A stretch of 21,580 nucleotides of DNA from an uncultured Acetatifactor sp. Lineage in GTDB: Bacteria; Bacillota; Clostridia; Lachnospirales; Lachnospiraceae. A program made the position numbers and the translations under genes. The notes under the pieces were generated by a model. That model ran no database searches, had not been told where the DNA came from, and saw only the letters and a program-made list of their open reading frames with translations. Shown here one piece after another: positions 1-9,011 of the stretch. Within the stretch, counting starts at the first letter, position 1; each line of letters opens with the position of its first letter. Location: the NCBI GenBank assembly GCA_910586515.1, contig CAJUGL010000008.1:1-21580 (forward strand), read 5' to 3'.

Positions 1-258
1 CTATTGTCACACATTTTGCCGCCATAGTCGAGGTACGCACTATCTACCGTTTACCCTTTCACAACAATGACAGAAGCCGAACTCCTGGCACAACTGGGCT
101 AGAACATCTGGGATAACGAACGGGATGTGAATGAAGAGCTTTTTTCAGAAAACATGATGCGTAAACTCCTTGCGAAGTACACCAGCAGTAAAAGAATTTC
201 CTCTAATATTTATATCCAGGAGCATCTGATGAAAAATGGATGTCCAGCCATGCAATGA
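1..258 (+). pseudogene. Remnant of an unidentified coding region with in-frame stops
   Basis: One frame reads as plausible protein from the left edge to a TGA at 256-258, but it carries a TAG at 25-27 and another at 100-102. After the second stop the reading continues in a believable protein style (NIWDNERDVNEELFSENMM and onward, ending NGCPAMQ). This is the pattern of the C-terminal part of a dead gene, probably from a mobile element given its neighbours. I do not recognise the family. The left part lies outside the window. Confidence 0.4.
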
Positions 259-278
259 CAATTATGAAAACTTCAATT

Positions 279-305
279 AGGCTTTTGGGAAAACCCAAAA
301 AGCCT
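279..305 (-). terminator. Hairpin terminator-like inverted repeat
   Basis: AGGCTTTTGGG at 279-289 pairs with CCCAAAAAGCCT at 294-305 (one bulged A), with an AAAA loop. It lies directly after the minus-strand stop at 307-309, so it fits a terminator, or the end structure, of the transposase remnant next to it. Confidence 0.5.
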
Positions 306-306
306 A

Positions 307-725
307 CTATCCTTTAGCCAGGAGTGGATCAAGAAGCTGTCGGAATTCTAAAGCGCATTTTCCGTTGGCTACAGCCAGTTTTACCACATCCTGATAGACT
401 GTCATGTCTGCCCTTGCAGAGATATAGTTATCCACCTTGCGCACAGTCTTTAAATAATTCGTCATTACCCGTGACAGGAACCTCTGTCATTTATCAGAAT
501 GTCATTTTCGTAGAAACAGGATGTTGTTGCGCAACAGTTCCCGGCACTGCTCCATGTCATGTGTCTTTAAGGTGCCGAAGGCGATTTCCTCTGCAATCCC
601 AAAATCGTCCAGGATACCCATTATAACAGCAAAATTGTACCTGCGCATGGATTCCCGCCTATCTTTACCACAGTGGAATTCTCACACTTCAATAAGTCTT
701 TTGGCTAAGTCGTGAAAAACCTGCT
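307..725 (-). pseudogene. Broken DDE transposase (IS4/IS5-like superfamily) remnant
   Basis: Read on the minus strand, one frame gives RESMRRYNFAVIMGILDDFG followed by EEIAFGTLKTHDMEQCRELL, then stops after NNILFLRK near 510. The reading resumes in another frame as SRVMTNYLKTVRKVDNYIS and continues to LDPLLAKG with a TAG at 307-309. A further TGA interrupts the upstream part near 684. The style matches the middle of a DDE-type transposase of the kind common in Lachnospiraceae. It lacks a complete N- and C-terminus and cannot be functional. The family assignment rests on remembered sequence style only. Confidence 0.55.
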
Positions 726-900
726 ATAATTCCCTATTGAAATAAGGACGTATTCACGTCAGAAGTATTAAATCTCCGGTAATATGTATATACCTTTCAG
801 ACAAATATATCATTCCCATATATTTACTTCTCGGTTAAGAGCTGTATTCATCCGTCCATCTATGTAACTATGACAACTATAGTAAACGACAAAATTTATT

Positions 901-1283
901 TTACAAAAAGCTACAAAGAGACCTTAATTGTGCATTAGGAATCGCCCATGCATGAAATGCTTTATCAACGGCATCTTTCAACATGGCTAGGTCGGGAAAA
1001 ACACATTATGGGTATTCTCTCTGCACGTAATTCTCCATACCTGTTCTATCGGATTGAGATCAGGAGAGTATGGAGGCAGTTTGACAAAGGTTACACTTGC
1101 AGAAATATCGGAATATTCCATGGTATGTTCATCCCCAATTAAGCGCATGGTTTTCTTGTGCCATGGTGCATTGTCCATGACGAGGGCATATTTCTTCCCT
1201 TCAGGGGCAAGATGGGCTTCCAAAAAACTGCGAGTGGATGAAATCGTGGTCTCATAGTTGAAACAAAACACCAGCGTAGATTA
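901..1283 (-). pseudogene. IS630-family transposase, C-terminal part, frameshifted
   Basis: The minus strand encodes the C-terminal half of an IS630/Tc1-type DDE transposase. The second catalytic Asp lies in ALVMDNAPWHKK, and the third-acid region reads LPPYSPDLNPIEQVW, a hallmark of the family (DDE_3). The frame stops after NVFFPT near 988. The expected C-terminus continues in another frame as LAMLKDAVDKAFHAWAIPN and ends at a TAA at 901-903, so one base has been lost or gained. The N-terminal helix-turn-helix and the first catalytic Asp are absent: the reading begins abruptly next to the stop of the upstream cassette gene at 1296. It is a dead fragment abutting the peptide cassette. Confidence 0.85.
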
Positions 1284-1295
1284 TGCCAATTACTC

Positions 1296-2297
1296 TCATA
1301 TAATAGTTTTCCATGGTATATTAATTATCTCATTTATCAAGGCATCTTCTATTTCTATTATTTCCTTCATCTTCTTAGCCGCAGATAAGCATACTTTTTT
1401 GTTATGGTAATGATATTCAAATGCCAACTCCTTTATTATTTTCCATTGTTCAATGGATTGCTTCAATAAACTACTTACATGACTACTCTCAAATATATAC
1501 TCTTTAAATAAATTAATACACCGTTTAAAAACGATTCTTCTAGCAATCACAATATGATATACAAAAAAATCATCCATCATATGTTCATTCCCATTTTCAA
1601 GTTCACTTTTTAATAGCAGTAATGCCTGTCTTCCAAGAAAAACACCTTTGACGCTGTCTTTTTCTATATAATCTGTACCAATCTCTTTACATATAGCCAT
1701 AAAATAAGCTAACTCTGATTCTTTTGTTTTAGGTAGATTTTGATATTTTAATGTAGTAACTATGCAACACTTTTCAAATGCCTCCTGAAAATGACTCTTG
1801 GGAATAACAAAAACTGAATTATTACTTTCTAACTCTATTTTTGCAGGTTCTAGCAACACATATGGATTATCTGCAATATAATAATCCTTATCATTCTCTC
1901 CAAGCAAATAAGTACAATGTTGTGTGTGTATTCCATTTTTCCCTTCATCTTTAAACCACACATAATCATTTACATAATTAAACGCTGTTGTAAGAATTAC
2001 TTCACCATATACATTAAGCAAATTTGAAATATTTTTATAATATTCATTAGTAAATGAAATGGTATGTATATTGCCATATTGTCCTCTCGTCTTACAAATA
2101 ACTGTTCCCAATGTTATTTTGTCCCTCACACAAAAAGTGAGATTTATATTACCACAAAAAAATATCCATGGATTTCTATCGGACACCTTCTTATACTGAA
2201 AATAGCATGGTTGCTCAAAACAATCTAATAATTCGCATAATACCTCCGCACTTCCATCTTCGTTCATATGATAATGAGCCTTGTACTTATTCTCCAT
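1296..2297 (-). CDS. Uncharacterised protein, possibly BtrH/C39-like (acyltransferase or protease fold)
   Basis: A 333-residue protein with no signal peptide or membrane segment, last in the cassette. I cannot place it firmly. The stretch around residues 124-165 (IHTQHCTYLLGENDKDYYIADNPYV, given here as HCTYLLGE then YYIADNPYV) looks like the second half of a papain-like C39/BtrH N-terminal fold, where a His (H127) and an Asp/Asn (D143/N144) would be catalytic. Candidate nucleophiles are Cys21, Cys26 and Cys31, but the usual Cys motif is not clear. BtrH moves an acyl group from an acyl carrier protein in butirosin synthesis, which would suit the carrier protein in this cassette, but this link is inference. 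The C-terminal 130 residues look helical. The start has a strong Shine-Dalgarno (GGAGG, 7-nt spacer). Confidence 0.6.
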   Translation of the reverse strand: MENKYKAHYHMNEDGSAEVLCELLDCFEQPCYFQYKKVSDRNPWIFFCGNINLTFCVRDKITLGTVICKTRGQYGNIHTISFTNEYYKNISNLLNVYGEVILTTAFNYVNDYVWFKDEGKNGIHTQHCTYLLGENDKDYYIADNPYVLLEPAKIELESNNSVFVIPKSHFQEAFEKCCIVTTLKYQNLPKTKESELAYFMAICKEIGTDYIEKDSVKGVFLGRQALLLLKSELENGNEHMMDDFFVYHIVIARRIVFKRCINLFKEYIFESSHVSSLLKQSIEQWKIIKELAFEYHYHNKKVCLSAAKKMKEIIEIEDALINEIINIPWKTII

Positions 2298-2339
2298 TGG
2301 GTCTCCTCCATTTATTTCTCTAACAAATTTCTAATTTTA

Positions 2340-2375
2340 ATTATACTTTAAACTGATATATGGCGTATAATCAGT
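2340..2375 (-). promoter_or_regulatory. Palindrome next to a -10 box, upstream of the 1296-2297 gene
   Basis: ACTGAT at 2352-2357 and ATCAGT at 2370-2375 form an inverted repeat, with further ATA/TAT pairing inside. On the minus strand it sits just before a TATAAT box at 2345-2340, about 45 bases upstream of the ATG at 2297. No good -35 box is visible, so an operator, an activator site or the terminator of the upstream ABC genes are all possible. Confidence 0.3.
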
Positions 2376-2493
2376 GTCAGAGAATTTAATTTCACGAAAT
2401 CTAAACATTGTGTTGTGAATTCAATATCCCGTTAATTTTACAGGTTTTCCGATACCTTCTTCTACTATATATACTCCAATATGCCCACACCGC

Positions 2494-4053
2494 TCATAAC
2501 TCAATCACTTTATCTGCCGCCATCTTTATGCGTTCTCTATGCGTCACGATAAAAACTGTCTTTCCTTTTTTTTGCAGTTCCTTTATATGGTCTATTATCC
2601 TTTCTTCGTTTTTTTCATCCATTGCCGCTGTAGGTTCATCTAAAATATAGATATCGCTATCCTTTACATAAGCTCGAAGGAATGCAATTTTTTGCTTTTG
2701 CCCTCCCGAAGCAGTGACTGCATTATCTATCTCCCCTAAGCCAAATTCCATTATCCTCTCTTTGACAATACTATCATCTGCCGTATTCCACCCAAAACAG
2801 ACTGACTCCTCTACAGAAGTATCATCCATTTCACAGTCTTCCGACATATAAGCGATACTTCTGCGCACTGCCTTGATATTTGACTCCGAAACGACCTCAT
2901 TCCACACCCGTATAGTTCCAGAATACTCCGCAAAACCTAATATAGCATTTATAATAGATGATTTCCCGGTTCCACTTCTTCCTACTATTGCTGTAATATG
3001 CCCGCGTTCACAGCAAAAGCTACAATTCTGCATTACAATAGTATTCCCATACTGAATTGTTACATCTTCAAAAGCCAAAGCAGTTTGCCCCTTCGGTTGA
3101 ATAAGACGGTTTTCCTCATCCTCTTCTTCCGGCATTGCCATAAATTCCTCCAACGCATTGGAAGCAATTTTTTTCCTGTTAAACGCAAGCCATGCCGTTC
3201 CCAAAGAACTGGTTGACCAGATGATGTTTCCGGTCAGCTGAATAATATAAATTACATCCGCCAAATCCATCTTTGACATAGAAACCAGCAGGCAGGAAAC
3301 CGGCAATATCATAGTTGCGCAGGAATATACCAACCAGTCTAAGTTCAATGCCTTCTTTACTTCCAGTTTATTCTGTTCTTGTCTTATTGCATAATACTCT
3401 TCGGTATTTTTTTCATATTGTTCCTTTATGGAATCTTGCAGCTTTAACACTCTGATGATCGACCCTGCCCGGAGCATCTGGGACAGAATTCCGATTCCTT
3501 CTTCCCGGAACTCGCGTTCTTTCCCAGCTGCATTAGTAAACCTTTCCACATAGCACATATTTACCAGCACCACCACCACCACAATAAACAGTACCACGAT
3601 TGCAACCAGAATACTCCTCGCTAAAATCAAGATAATAATACCTGTCCCCATAATCAATGAATATATGATTTCGTACAGGTCATCCGTATACATCGATAAT
3701 GCGGCTCCAACATCCCCATTAAAGTTCATATAAAGTTCTTCTGGCTTCTTCCCCGCAAGTTTTTTATATTCAACCAGTAATATTTTATTATACACGGCCT
3801 TTTTTATTTCACATTCCATCGCCGTGGACGTATCATTCAGCAACTTTTTCCCAATTCCCCAGAACATCCTCATGAGCGTATATACCAGAAAACCTATGAC
3901 CGTCACAAGGAGAAGTGATCTTATATCCGTTTGCCGTACGATTGCCTCCCCTATTCTTGCACCCACATCCTGGGCGCATAATGCAGCAATGCCTGGCAGA
4001 ATCAGGCCCACCAGAAGCTTAAGCCAATACTTTCTTATCTGTTTCCTTACCAT
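2494..4053 (-). CDS. ABC exporter half-transporter (second of a pair)
   Basis: A 519-residue type I ABC exporter half: a membrane domain over about residues 1-300, with hydrophobic segments near 13-27, 45-66, 130-168 and 240-290, then an ATP-binding domain. Walker A is GRSGTGKSS (358-366), the signature is SGGQ (449-452), Walker B ends ILDE (470-473) and the switch His is H505. The Q-loop position reads AYMSED, so Glu405 stands where Gln is normal; its partner encoded at 4106-5656 keeps Gln390. That asymmetry suggests a heterodimer. There is no N-terminal C39 peptidase domain, so it would not cleave a leader itself. The gene starts 53 bases after its partner ends, with GCAGGG upstream of the ATG. 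Export of the modified peptide is the likely job, inferred from context. Confidence 0.9.
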   Translation of the reverse strand: MVRKQIRKYWLKLLVGLILPGIAALCAQDVGARIGEAIVRQTDIRSLLLVTVIGFLVYTLMRMFWGIGKKLLNDTSTAMECEIKKAVYNKILLVEYKKLAGKKPEELYMNFNGDVGAALSMYTDDLYEIIYSLIMGTGIIILILARSILVAIVVLFIVVVVVLVNMCYVERFTNAAGKEREFREEGIGILSQMLRAGSIIRVLKLQDSIKEQYEKNTEEYYAIRQEQNKLEVKKALNLDWLVYSCATMILPVSCLLVSMSKMDLADVIYIIQLTGNIIWSTSSLGTAWLAFNRKKIASNALEEFMAMPEEEDEENRLIQPKGQTALAFEDVTIQYGNTIVMQNCSFCCERGHITAIVGRSGTGKSSIINAILGFAEYSGTIRVWNEVVSESNIKAVRRSIAYMSEDCEMDDTSVEESVCFGWNTADDSIVKERIMEFGLGEIDNAVTASGGQKQKIAFLRAYVKDSDIYILDEPTAAMDEKNEERIIDHIKELQKKGKTVFIVTHRERIKMAADKVIEL

Positions 4054-4105
4054 TTTTACCCTGCCTTTCCCAATCTGCTCTCATAGCTTAAACCTTTTGC
4101 TTCTA

Positions 4106-5656
4106 TTACCCAATCCTTATCACCTGATCAAATAGCTCCTCATAGCCAGAACCATGCAATATCATCACCACTGTCTTCCCTTTTAGATATGCAAGCAAAT
4201 TGCTTAATACCTGCTTTTCCATTTCTCTTGTCAGTCCCGATGTAGGTTCATCAAAAAAATAAATGTCTGCTTCCTTCGCCAGGGCGCGAGCCAGCGCAAC
4301 CCTTTGCAGCTGTCCTTTTGACAGATTTTTCCCCATGCTATATAGTTTTCTTTTGTTATTGCCGGATGAAAGAATATCCTTTTCGATACAGGCTACTTTA
4401 CATATCTCTTCAAATTCTGCCTCCTTCAGATGCCGGTTCACGACCCGGATGTTTTCTTCTACCGTCCATGGGAAAAAAAGACTTTCCTGGTTCGCAGCGG
4501 AAACAACCGCATCCTTTTGCAGCCCTACGCACCCTTTCTCCGGATAATACAACCCTTCTGCAAGCTTTAAAACAGTTGATTTCCCAGCCCCGTTTTCTCC
4601 CTGCAGTAGCACCTTGCTCCCCTTATTTATCTCTAAATTAAAATGCTCCAAAATCTTTGGGCTGCCCTCATAGCAAAAGCTAACCTCTCTAAAGGATATT
4701 GCCCCCTCATCCAACGAAAGTCTTTTTTCTGACTCTTCATCCTCCTTCAGGTTCATGATCGTCCGAAATCGCTCTCTGGCCGCGGCATTTGACTGCTTGG
4801 CTGAAAACGCATTCTGAATTCCGTCAATCCCCTCCCCTAAAATTCCAATAAAAAAAGATGCCGCCACAATTCCACCGATCGTAAATTTCCCTGTCACTGT
4901 AAAAATGGAGCCGACCAGAAAAAGAGTTATATAAGGCAATATACTAAATGCACTATTCAAAGCTGTATATAGTACCACATTATTGCTCAATGCGATTTTA
5001 CCTTTCCTGTATCTGGTAAGATACATGTTATTTTTTCCCGCATAGTAAGCTTCGGATGTATACGCTCTGATCAGCTTAACAAGCCCTATCATTCTCATGA
5101 AATGTTCGTTCATTTCATCTTCCTTACCGCTTAGAAGCCTGTTTTTCTCATACTGCAGGTTTCCTACCAGAATCCCAGGCACCAGTGATAGGACAGACGC
5201 AATTATAATGCAAAGGCTCACCAACACGTTCATATACAGAAGGCCAACAAGGGATAATACCAGTTTTAAAATAACAGCCCCTATGGTAAACATTGTACGG
5301 TCATACGTTAACATTTTCTCTATATCATTACTGAAAATATCCAAAATATAACCTGTCTCCAGATGGTCAATATCGCAAAACTTGGCATTTAATAGCTTAT
5401 TCGCTACAGCCCTGCTCAGGCTCTTCCTTTGCTCATTGGCATATCGGTTTATCAGGTAGTTTCCAGATATATTTGTCGCAATCTGGCATAACATATTCAC
5501 TCCTATAACGAGAACCAAAGTAAGTTCCTTAGCCGGATCCCCACTTGCATAATCTACAACTTTCCCCATACAATATGCCTCTATGATAGAAGTCAGTGCT
5601 CCTAAAATCGAAATTGTCTGAATAACAAAAAAATATTTATGATATTTTCTTTTCAT
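4106..5656 (-). CDS. ABC exporter half-transporter (first of a pair)
   Basis: A 516-residue half-transporter with an N-terminal membrane domain (hydrophobic segments near residues 9-28, 46-66, 122-165 and 235-275) and a C-terminal ATPase. Walker A is GENGAGKST (353-361), the Q-loop glutamine is Q390, the signature is LSKGQ (445-449), Walker B is IYFFDE (465-470) and the switch His is H501. All catalytic residues are present. It lacks a C39 leader-peptidase domain. It is followed by a second half-transporter on the same strand, so the two probably form a heterodimer that carries the cassette product across the membrane. Base composition here is less AT-rich than in the biosynthetic genes on its upstream side, hinting that the transporter pair joined the cassette separately. 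Confidence 0.9.
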   Translation of the reverse strand: MKRKYHKYFFVIQTISILGALTSIIEAYCMGKVVDYASGDPAKELTLVLVIGVNMLCQIATNISGNYLINRYANEQRKSLSRAVANKLLNAKFCDIDHLETGYILDIFSNDIEKMLTYDRTMFTIGAVILKLVLSLVGLLYMNVLVSLCIIIASVLSLVPGILVGNLQYEKNRLLSGKEDEMNEHFMRMIGLVKLIRAYTSEAYYAGKNNMYLTRYRKGKIALSNNVVLYTALNSAFSILPYITLFLVGSIFTVTGKFTIGGIVAASFFIGILGEGIDGIQNAFSAKQSNAAARERFRTIMNLKEDEESEKRLSLDEGAISFREVSFCYEGSPKILEHFNLEINKGSKVLLQGENGAGKSTVLKLAEGLYYPEKGCVGLQKDAVVSAANQESLFFPWTVEENIRVVNRHLKEAEFEEICKVACIEKDILSSGNNKRKLYSMGKNLSKGQLQRVALARALAKEADIYFFDEPTSGLTREMEKQVLSNLLAYLKGKTVVMILHGSGYEELFDQVIRIG

Positions 5657-5715
5657 ACTTATATTTCACCCTTCCAACACCATATACTCTTAATTAACAC
5701 TCCCTTAACTTTACT

Positions 5716-7050
5716 TTAAAAAATTAAGCGATCAATCATATTTGTACCAAACATAGATAAACGTTCATCTAATGATAAAATCAAATAATCATTCAATTCC
5801 TTTATATATGTATAATACTGCTTTTCATGAATTGGTAATAAATGATATGAATGATTATTAATTTGAATTAACATTTTTTCCAAATCTATTTCACCGACTA
5901 ACCCATATTTACTAATATGAATTTTATACTTTTTAGCAGACCTTTTATCATCTAAATTTACAATTTTATTCTCAAATGTTCTTCTCGCATACTCGCCCCA
6001 CATTTGTTCCTTTAATAACCGACTTTTCCAATTAGTTTCCTTAATCTCACAATACATTTCCAGTGCTTTATATGCTATTATTCTAGGAAACACAGTCTTC
6101 TCATTATTACATAATACTACAATACCACAATTAATTTCTGGAACAAAACCCACAAAACTTGAGTAGCCAACTATGTACCCTAAATGATAATAAGCCTCAT
6201 AACCATATACTTCCTTATGGTAAAGTCCAAGCGCATATTTTTCGTAACCAGTTTCTTTATAATATTTCATATCATTACTAATAATATTTGGTGAAAAAAA
6301 TCGCTTATACTTGCCATTTTTGCTTAATTCAAGCATATATATCATTATCCCTAAAGCTTCCTCTATAGTAACAATTAGGCCTGATGCAGGATTTAATGCA
6401 TAGACATTTAATAACTCACCTTCATCATATTCTTTTTTATTTCTAAAAAAGGGTTTTGCTAAAATATTACTTTTATTCAATTCATTATCTTTTTCATAGA
6501 AATTAAATTTTCCAATCCCAACTTTATCAGCTAATTCAACATTAAGTAAATCTTTAAAATTCATTTTACACAGTTTTTCCAAAATGTACCCAACTATAGA
6601 ATATGTATAGTTAGAATATATGTATTTTGATCTGAATGACTCTGCCTTTAGCATAGGAAGCACCCCAATTGTATCCTCTACATCTTGCTCTAAAGTAAGG
6701 TATGTCCATAACGTATTGGGACATATACCTGAGCGGTGACATAACAAATCCCGAAGTGTAATATTTTTTGTTATATAGTTATTACTAAATTTTATTTTGC
6801 ACAATGAGCTAACCGGAAAATCAATATCCGCTAAATCATATGCCAACAATGCTGTTAACATTTTTGTATTACATGAAAAAGGAAAACTTGTTCTTTTGTT
6901 TATGTTAGACTTTTGTTCTTCATCACAAAATCCTGCACACAATATGTCTTCAACTTGACCATCCTTAACTAAGCCAATGCAATATCCACCTCTCAGCCCT
7001 AATTCTTTACTTATTTTGCATGAATACTCATTTAATTCTGCGCTAATCAT
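5716..7050 (-). CDS. Beta-lactamase-fold (class C / PF00144-like) hydrolase with Cys at the nucleophile position
   Basis: A 444-residue serine beta-lactamase-like protein, a family of esterases, D,D-peptidases and peptide-bond enzymes. The three family motifs line up: the SxxK region reads FPFSCNTKMLTA, the YxN motif is YSN (145-147) and the third motif is HLG (289-291, with Y and H before it). At the nucleophile position the usual Ser is Cys60 (C-N-T-K63), with Ser59 one residue earlier. I checked the codons (TCA TGT AAT ACA AAA). Either Cys is the nucleophile or the enzyme has changed function. Residues 330-444 form an extra C-terminal region without an obvious family. No signal peptide is visible, so it probably acts in the cytoplasm, consistent with peptide maturation rather than antibiotic resistance. 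Spacing from the best Shine-Dalgarno to the ATG is long, about 16 bases. Confidence 0.8.
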   Translation of the reverse strand: MISAELNEYSCKISKELGLRGGYCIGLVKDGQVEDILCAGFCDEEQKSNINKRTSFPFSCNTKMLTALLAYDLADIDFPVSSLCKIKFSNNYITKNITLRDLLCHRSGICPNTLWTYLTLEQDVEDTIGVLPMLKAESFRSKYIYSNYTYSIVGYILEKLCKMNFKDLLNVELADKVGIGKFNFYEKDNELNKSNILAKPFFRNKKEYDEGELLNVYALNPASGLIVTIEEALGIMIYMLELSKNGKYKRFFSPNIISNDMKYYKETGYEKYALGLYHKEVYGYEAYYHLGYIVGYSSFVGFVPEINCGIVVLCNNEKTVFPRIIAYKALEMYCEIKETNWKSRLLKEQMWGEYARRTFENKIVNLDDKRSAKKYKIHISKYGLVGEIDLEKMLIQINNHSYHLLPIHEKQYYTYIKELNDYLILSLDERLSMFGTNMIDRLIF

Positions 7051-7092
7051 TGTGAAAACACCATTTCTCCTCTTCTTTTATTATATATAGCA

Positions 7093-7121
7093 GACAGTCA
7101 ATGCTTTAATTGAAAGTCAAT
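7093..7121 (-). promoter_or_regulatory. Direct-repeat pair before the beta-lactamase-like gene
   Basis: On the minus strand ATTGACTTTC (7121-7112) and ATTGACTGTC (7102-7093) repeat with a 19-base period, and a TATATATAAT box follows at about 7089-7080. The arrangement resembles tandem regulator sites upstream of a -10 box, though chance is possible in DNA this AT-rich. Confidence 0.25.
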
Positions 7122-7125
7122 ATTT

Positions 7126-8958
7126 TTAATTATTAGGATCTTCGGAAAAAACCTCTATGCAGTGTTCATACAATTCATCTATCGATTGATCATTTCCTAA
7201 AATATATATATTTTTCTCTAAACACTTTTCAAAATTTTTTTTATATTTTAATAGCTCAATGTCCTCTATCTTATTTTCATTATATACAACAATATCATTG
7301 CCTTTTTTACATACTGGAAATATAACTAAACCAACATTTTTAGCGCACGTAATACTTTCAATATAATTGATAGTGCGACTTACATAATCCACTGGATCAT
7401 CTACATTAACACACAGAATATATGCGTCTGGATTTGTTGCTAATAAAAACAAAAATTGCTCATAAGGGTACATTTTTTGATTTCCCCAAAAAGAATTTAA
7501 AGTCTGTGATTGATTACCTACAATAATTATATCTGGTTCCATCATTTCAATTTCATGAACACTCGAATTTAAATAATATACTAAATCGTCCGAATCTAAA
7601 TGAACCGAAGCATTATATCCTATTGGTGCCATTTTATCAAAATGAAAAAGTTTTGATGTTGGCTCTGTTCCTAATTGTCCTACTTGATATCCACTTTCTA
7701 TAAATCTTTTTCTGAGTTCTAATTGTAATGTAAATTTCCCTTGCCGCCGACTGGTACCCAATATTGCTAATACTGGCCTACCAAATCTAAATAATTTATC
7801 CTTATTATACTTTTTTATATGTGCTTTATTGATACAGTAATTATATATCTGCCTCTTGGGCATTAGCTGAAATAACAGTTGTCTCTCCTTTCTGGATATA
7901 TTATCCATTATATAGATTTGCTTTTTATACGCACTACATTTTTTTATGATTCTCTCAAAATAATTTTTTTTCGTTATCTGCTCTATTTTTTCTAGATGTC
8001 CTAAAATTACCGTATCGAAGTTATAATTCCAATCTAAACTCTCGACACTTTCAATTAACATATTTTCCGTATCAATATTTAATATTTCTCCTATACTTCT
8101 ATTTACATTTCCTGAATATTTACTATCTAAAACTTTTACTATTTCAAAATCTAACATACATTTATATCTCAACAAACTATGTACTTCTTTGTTAAACGGG
8201 AATACTATAGCTCTTTTTATACTAAATAATTCATTTTCATTTTTAGCTTTTTTGTCTCGATAAATATTCCGAGATTTTACCTTCAAGAAATTACATATTT
8301 GCATAAAAGAAAACTTGTCGTACCTCAAAAACTCTTCTGCTATTAATGCAGTAAAATAAACTGAAAGAAAACTTGTTCCATCACAATATTCATAAGTGTT
8401 ATCTTTATAACTTGGTAAATGGTACTTTGTATAGCCTCCTCTAATATTAACCTCACTATTTTCATAATAATCATATTCCTCAATACGACTATATATATTA
8501 TCAAAATCAATTCCTAAAACAATATCAAAAGCAGCTGGATACGAAATGCACCCGGTATTATCTAATGCAGATATAATATACACTCCTCTATTAAATAAAT
8601 CTTTACAACATAAATATAATGCATTAATATCATAACATTCACAAATACCACAGCTTAATTGAATTAAGTTACATTTAATATTCTTATTTATATATTTCAA
8701 AATTGTCTGTAAATCGTCACTACAAAATTCTTCATAATCCTTTACTATAATATTTACTATATCGGTATGAATACTATATTTACATAAAAGAGCATTAACT
8801 GCTGTTCCATGACCACATGTATCATATAAATCATTCAACGACTCAATTTTATACACTTCTTGTTTAGAGTATACATAATTATCCACAAATCTGTCCCTAT
8901 ACTCCATGAAGTATTCATGCTTAATATTTAATCCGGTATCTATAATAACTATAGTCAA
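7126..8958 (-). CDS. Subtilisin-like (S8) protease fused to a P-loop peptide-maturation domain (TIGR04066-like)
   Basis: A two-part protein of about 610 residues. Residues 1-245 are a compact S8 protease domain without signal or propeptide: Asp7 in IVIIDTG, His50 in CGHGTAV, oxyanion Asn134 in ALDNTGCISYPA and Ser196 in CDGTSFLSVYFTA are all present. Residues 250-610 begin FPFNKEVHSLLRYK and contain a dethiobiotin-synthetase/DUF1611-like nucleotide loop, GTSRRQGKFT (401-410). This second part resembles what I recall as the TIGR04066 peptide maturation system protein. The GTG at 8970 is possible, but TTG at 8958 has a better-spaced AAGGTGG. It probably processes or modifies the short peptide encoded upstream, from which a truncated transposase now separates it. 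Confidence 0.75.
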   Translation of the reverse strand: MTIVIIDTGLNIKHEYFMEYRDRFVDNYVYSKQEVYKIESLNDLYDTCGHGTAVNALLCKYSIHTDIVNIIVKDYEEFCSDDLQTILKYINKNIKCNLIQLSCGICECYDINALYLCCKDLFNRGVYIISALDNTGCISYPAAFDIVLGIDFDNIYSRIEEYDYYENSEVNIRGGYTKYHLPSYKDNTYEYCDGTSFLSVYFTALIAEEFLRYDKFSFMQICNFLKVKSRNIYRDKKAKNENELFSIKRAIVFPFNKEVHSLLRYKCMLDFEIVKVLDSKYSGNVNRSIGEILNIDTENMLIESVESLDWNYNFDTVILGHLEKIEQITKKNYFERIIKKCSAYKKQIYIMDNISRKERQLLFQLMPKRQIYNYCINKAHIKKYNKDKLFRFGRPVLAILGTSRRQGKFTLQLELRKRFIESGYQVGQLGTEPTSKLFHFDKMAPIGYNASVHLDSDDLVYYLNSSVHEIEMMEPDIIIVGNQSQTLNSFWGNQKMYPYEQFLFLLATNPDAYILCVNVDDPVDYVSRTINYIESITCAKNVGLVIFPVCKKGNDIVVYNENKIEDIELLKYKKNFEKCLEKNIYILGNDQSIDELYEHCIEVFSEDPNN

Positions 8959-9011
8959 AGTTATAACCACCTTTCTGAAAAAGCCCCCATACAGGAACTA
9001 TCAAACTATAC

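Noticed and set aside
948..1257. Short plus-strand frames over the IS630 remnant
   Set aside because: They are antisense to clear IS630 motifs on the minus strand.
5716..7050. Antibiotic-resistance beta-lactamase
   Set aside because: There is no signal peptide, the nucleophile Ser is replaced by Cys, and the context is peptide biosynthesis.
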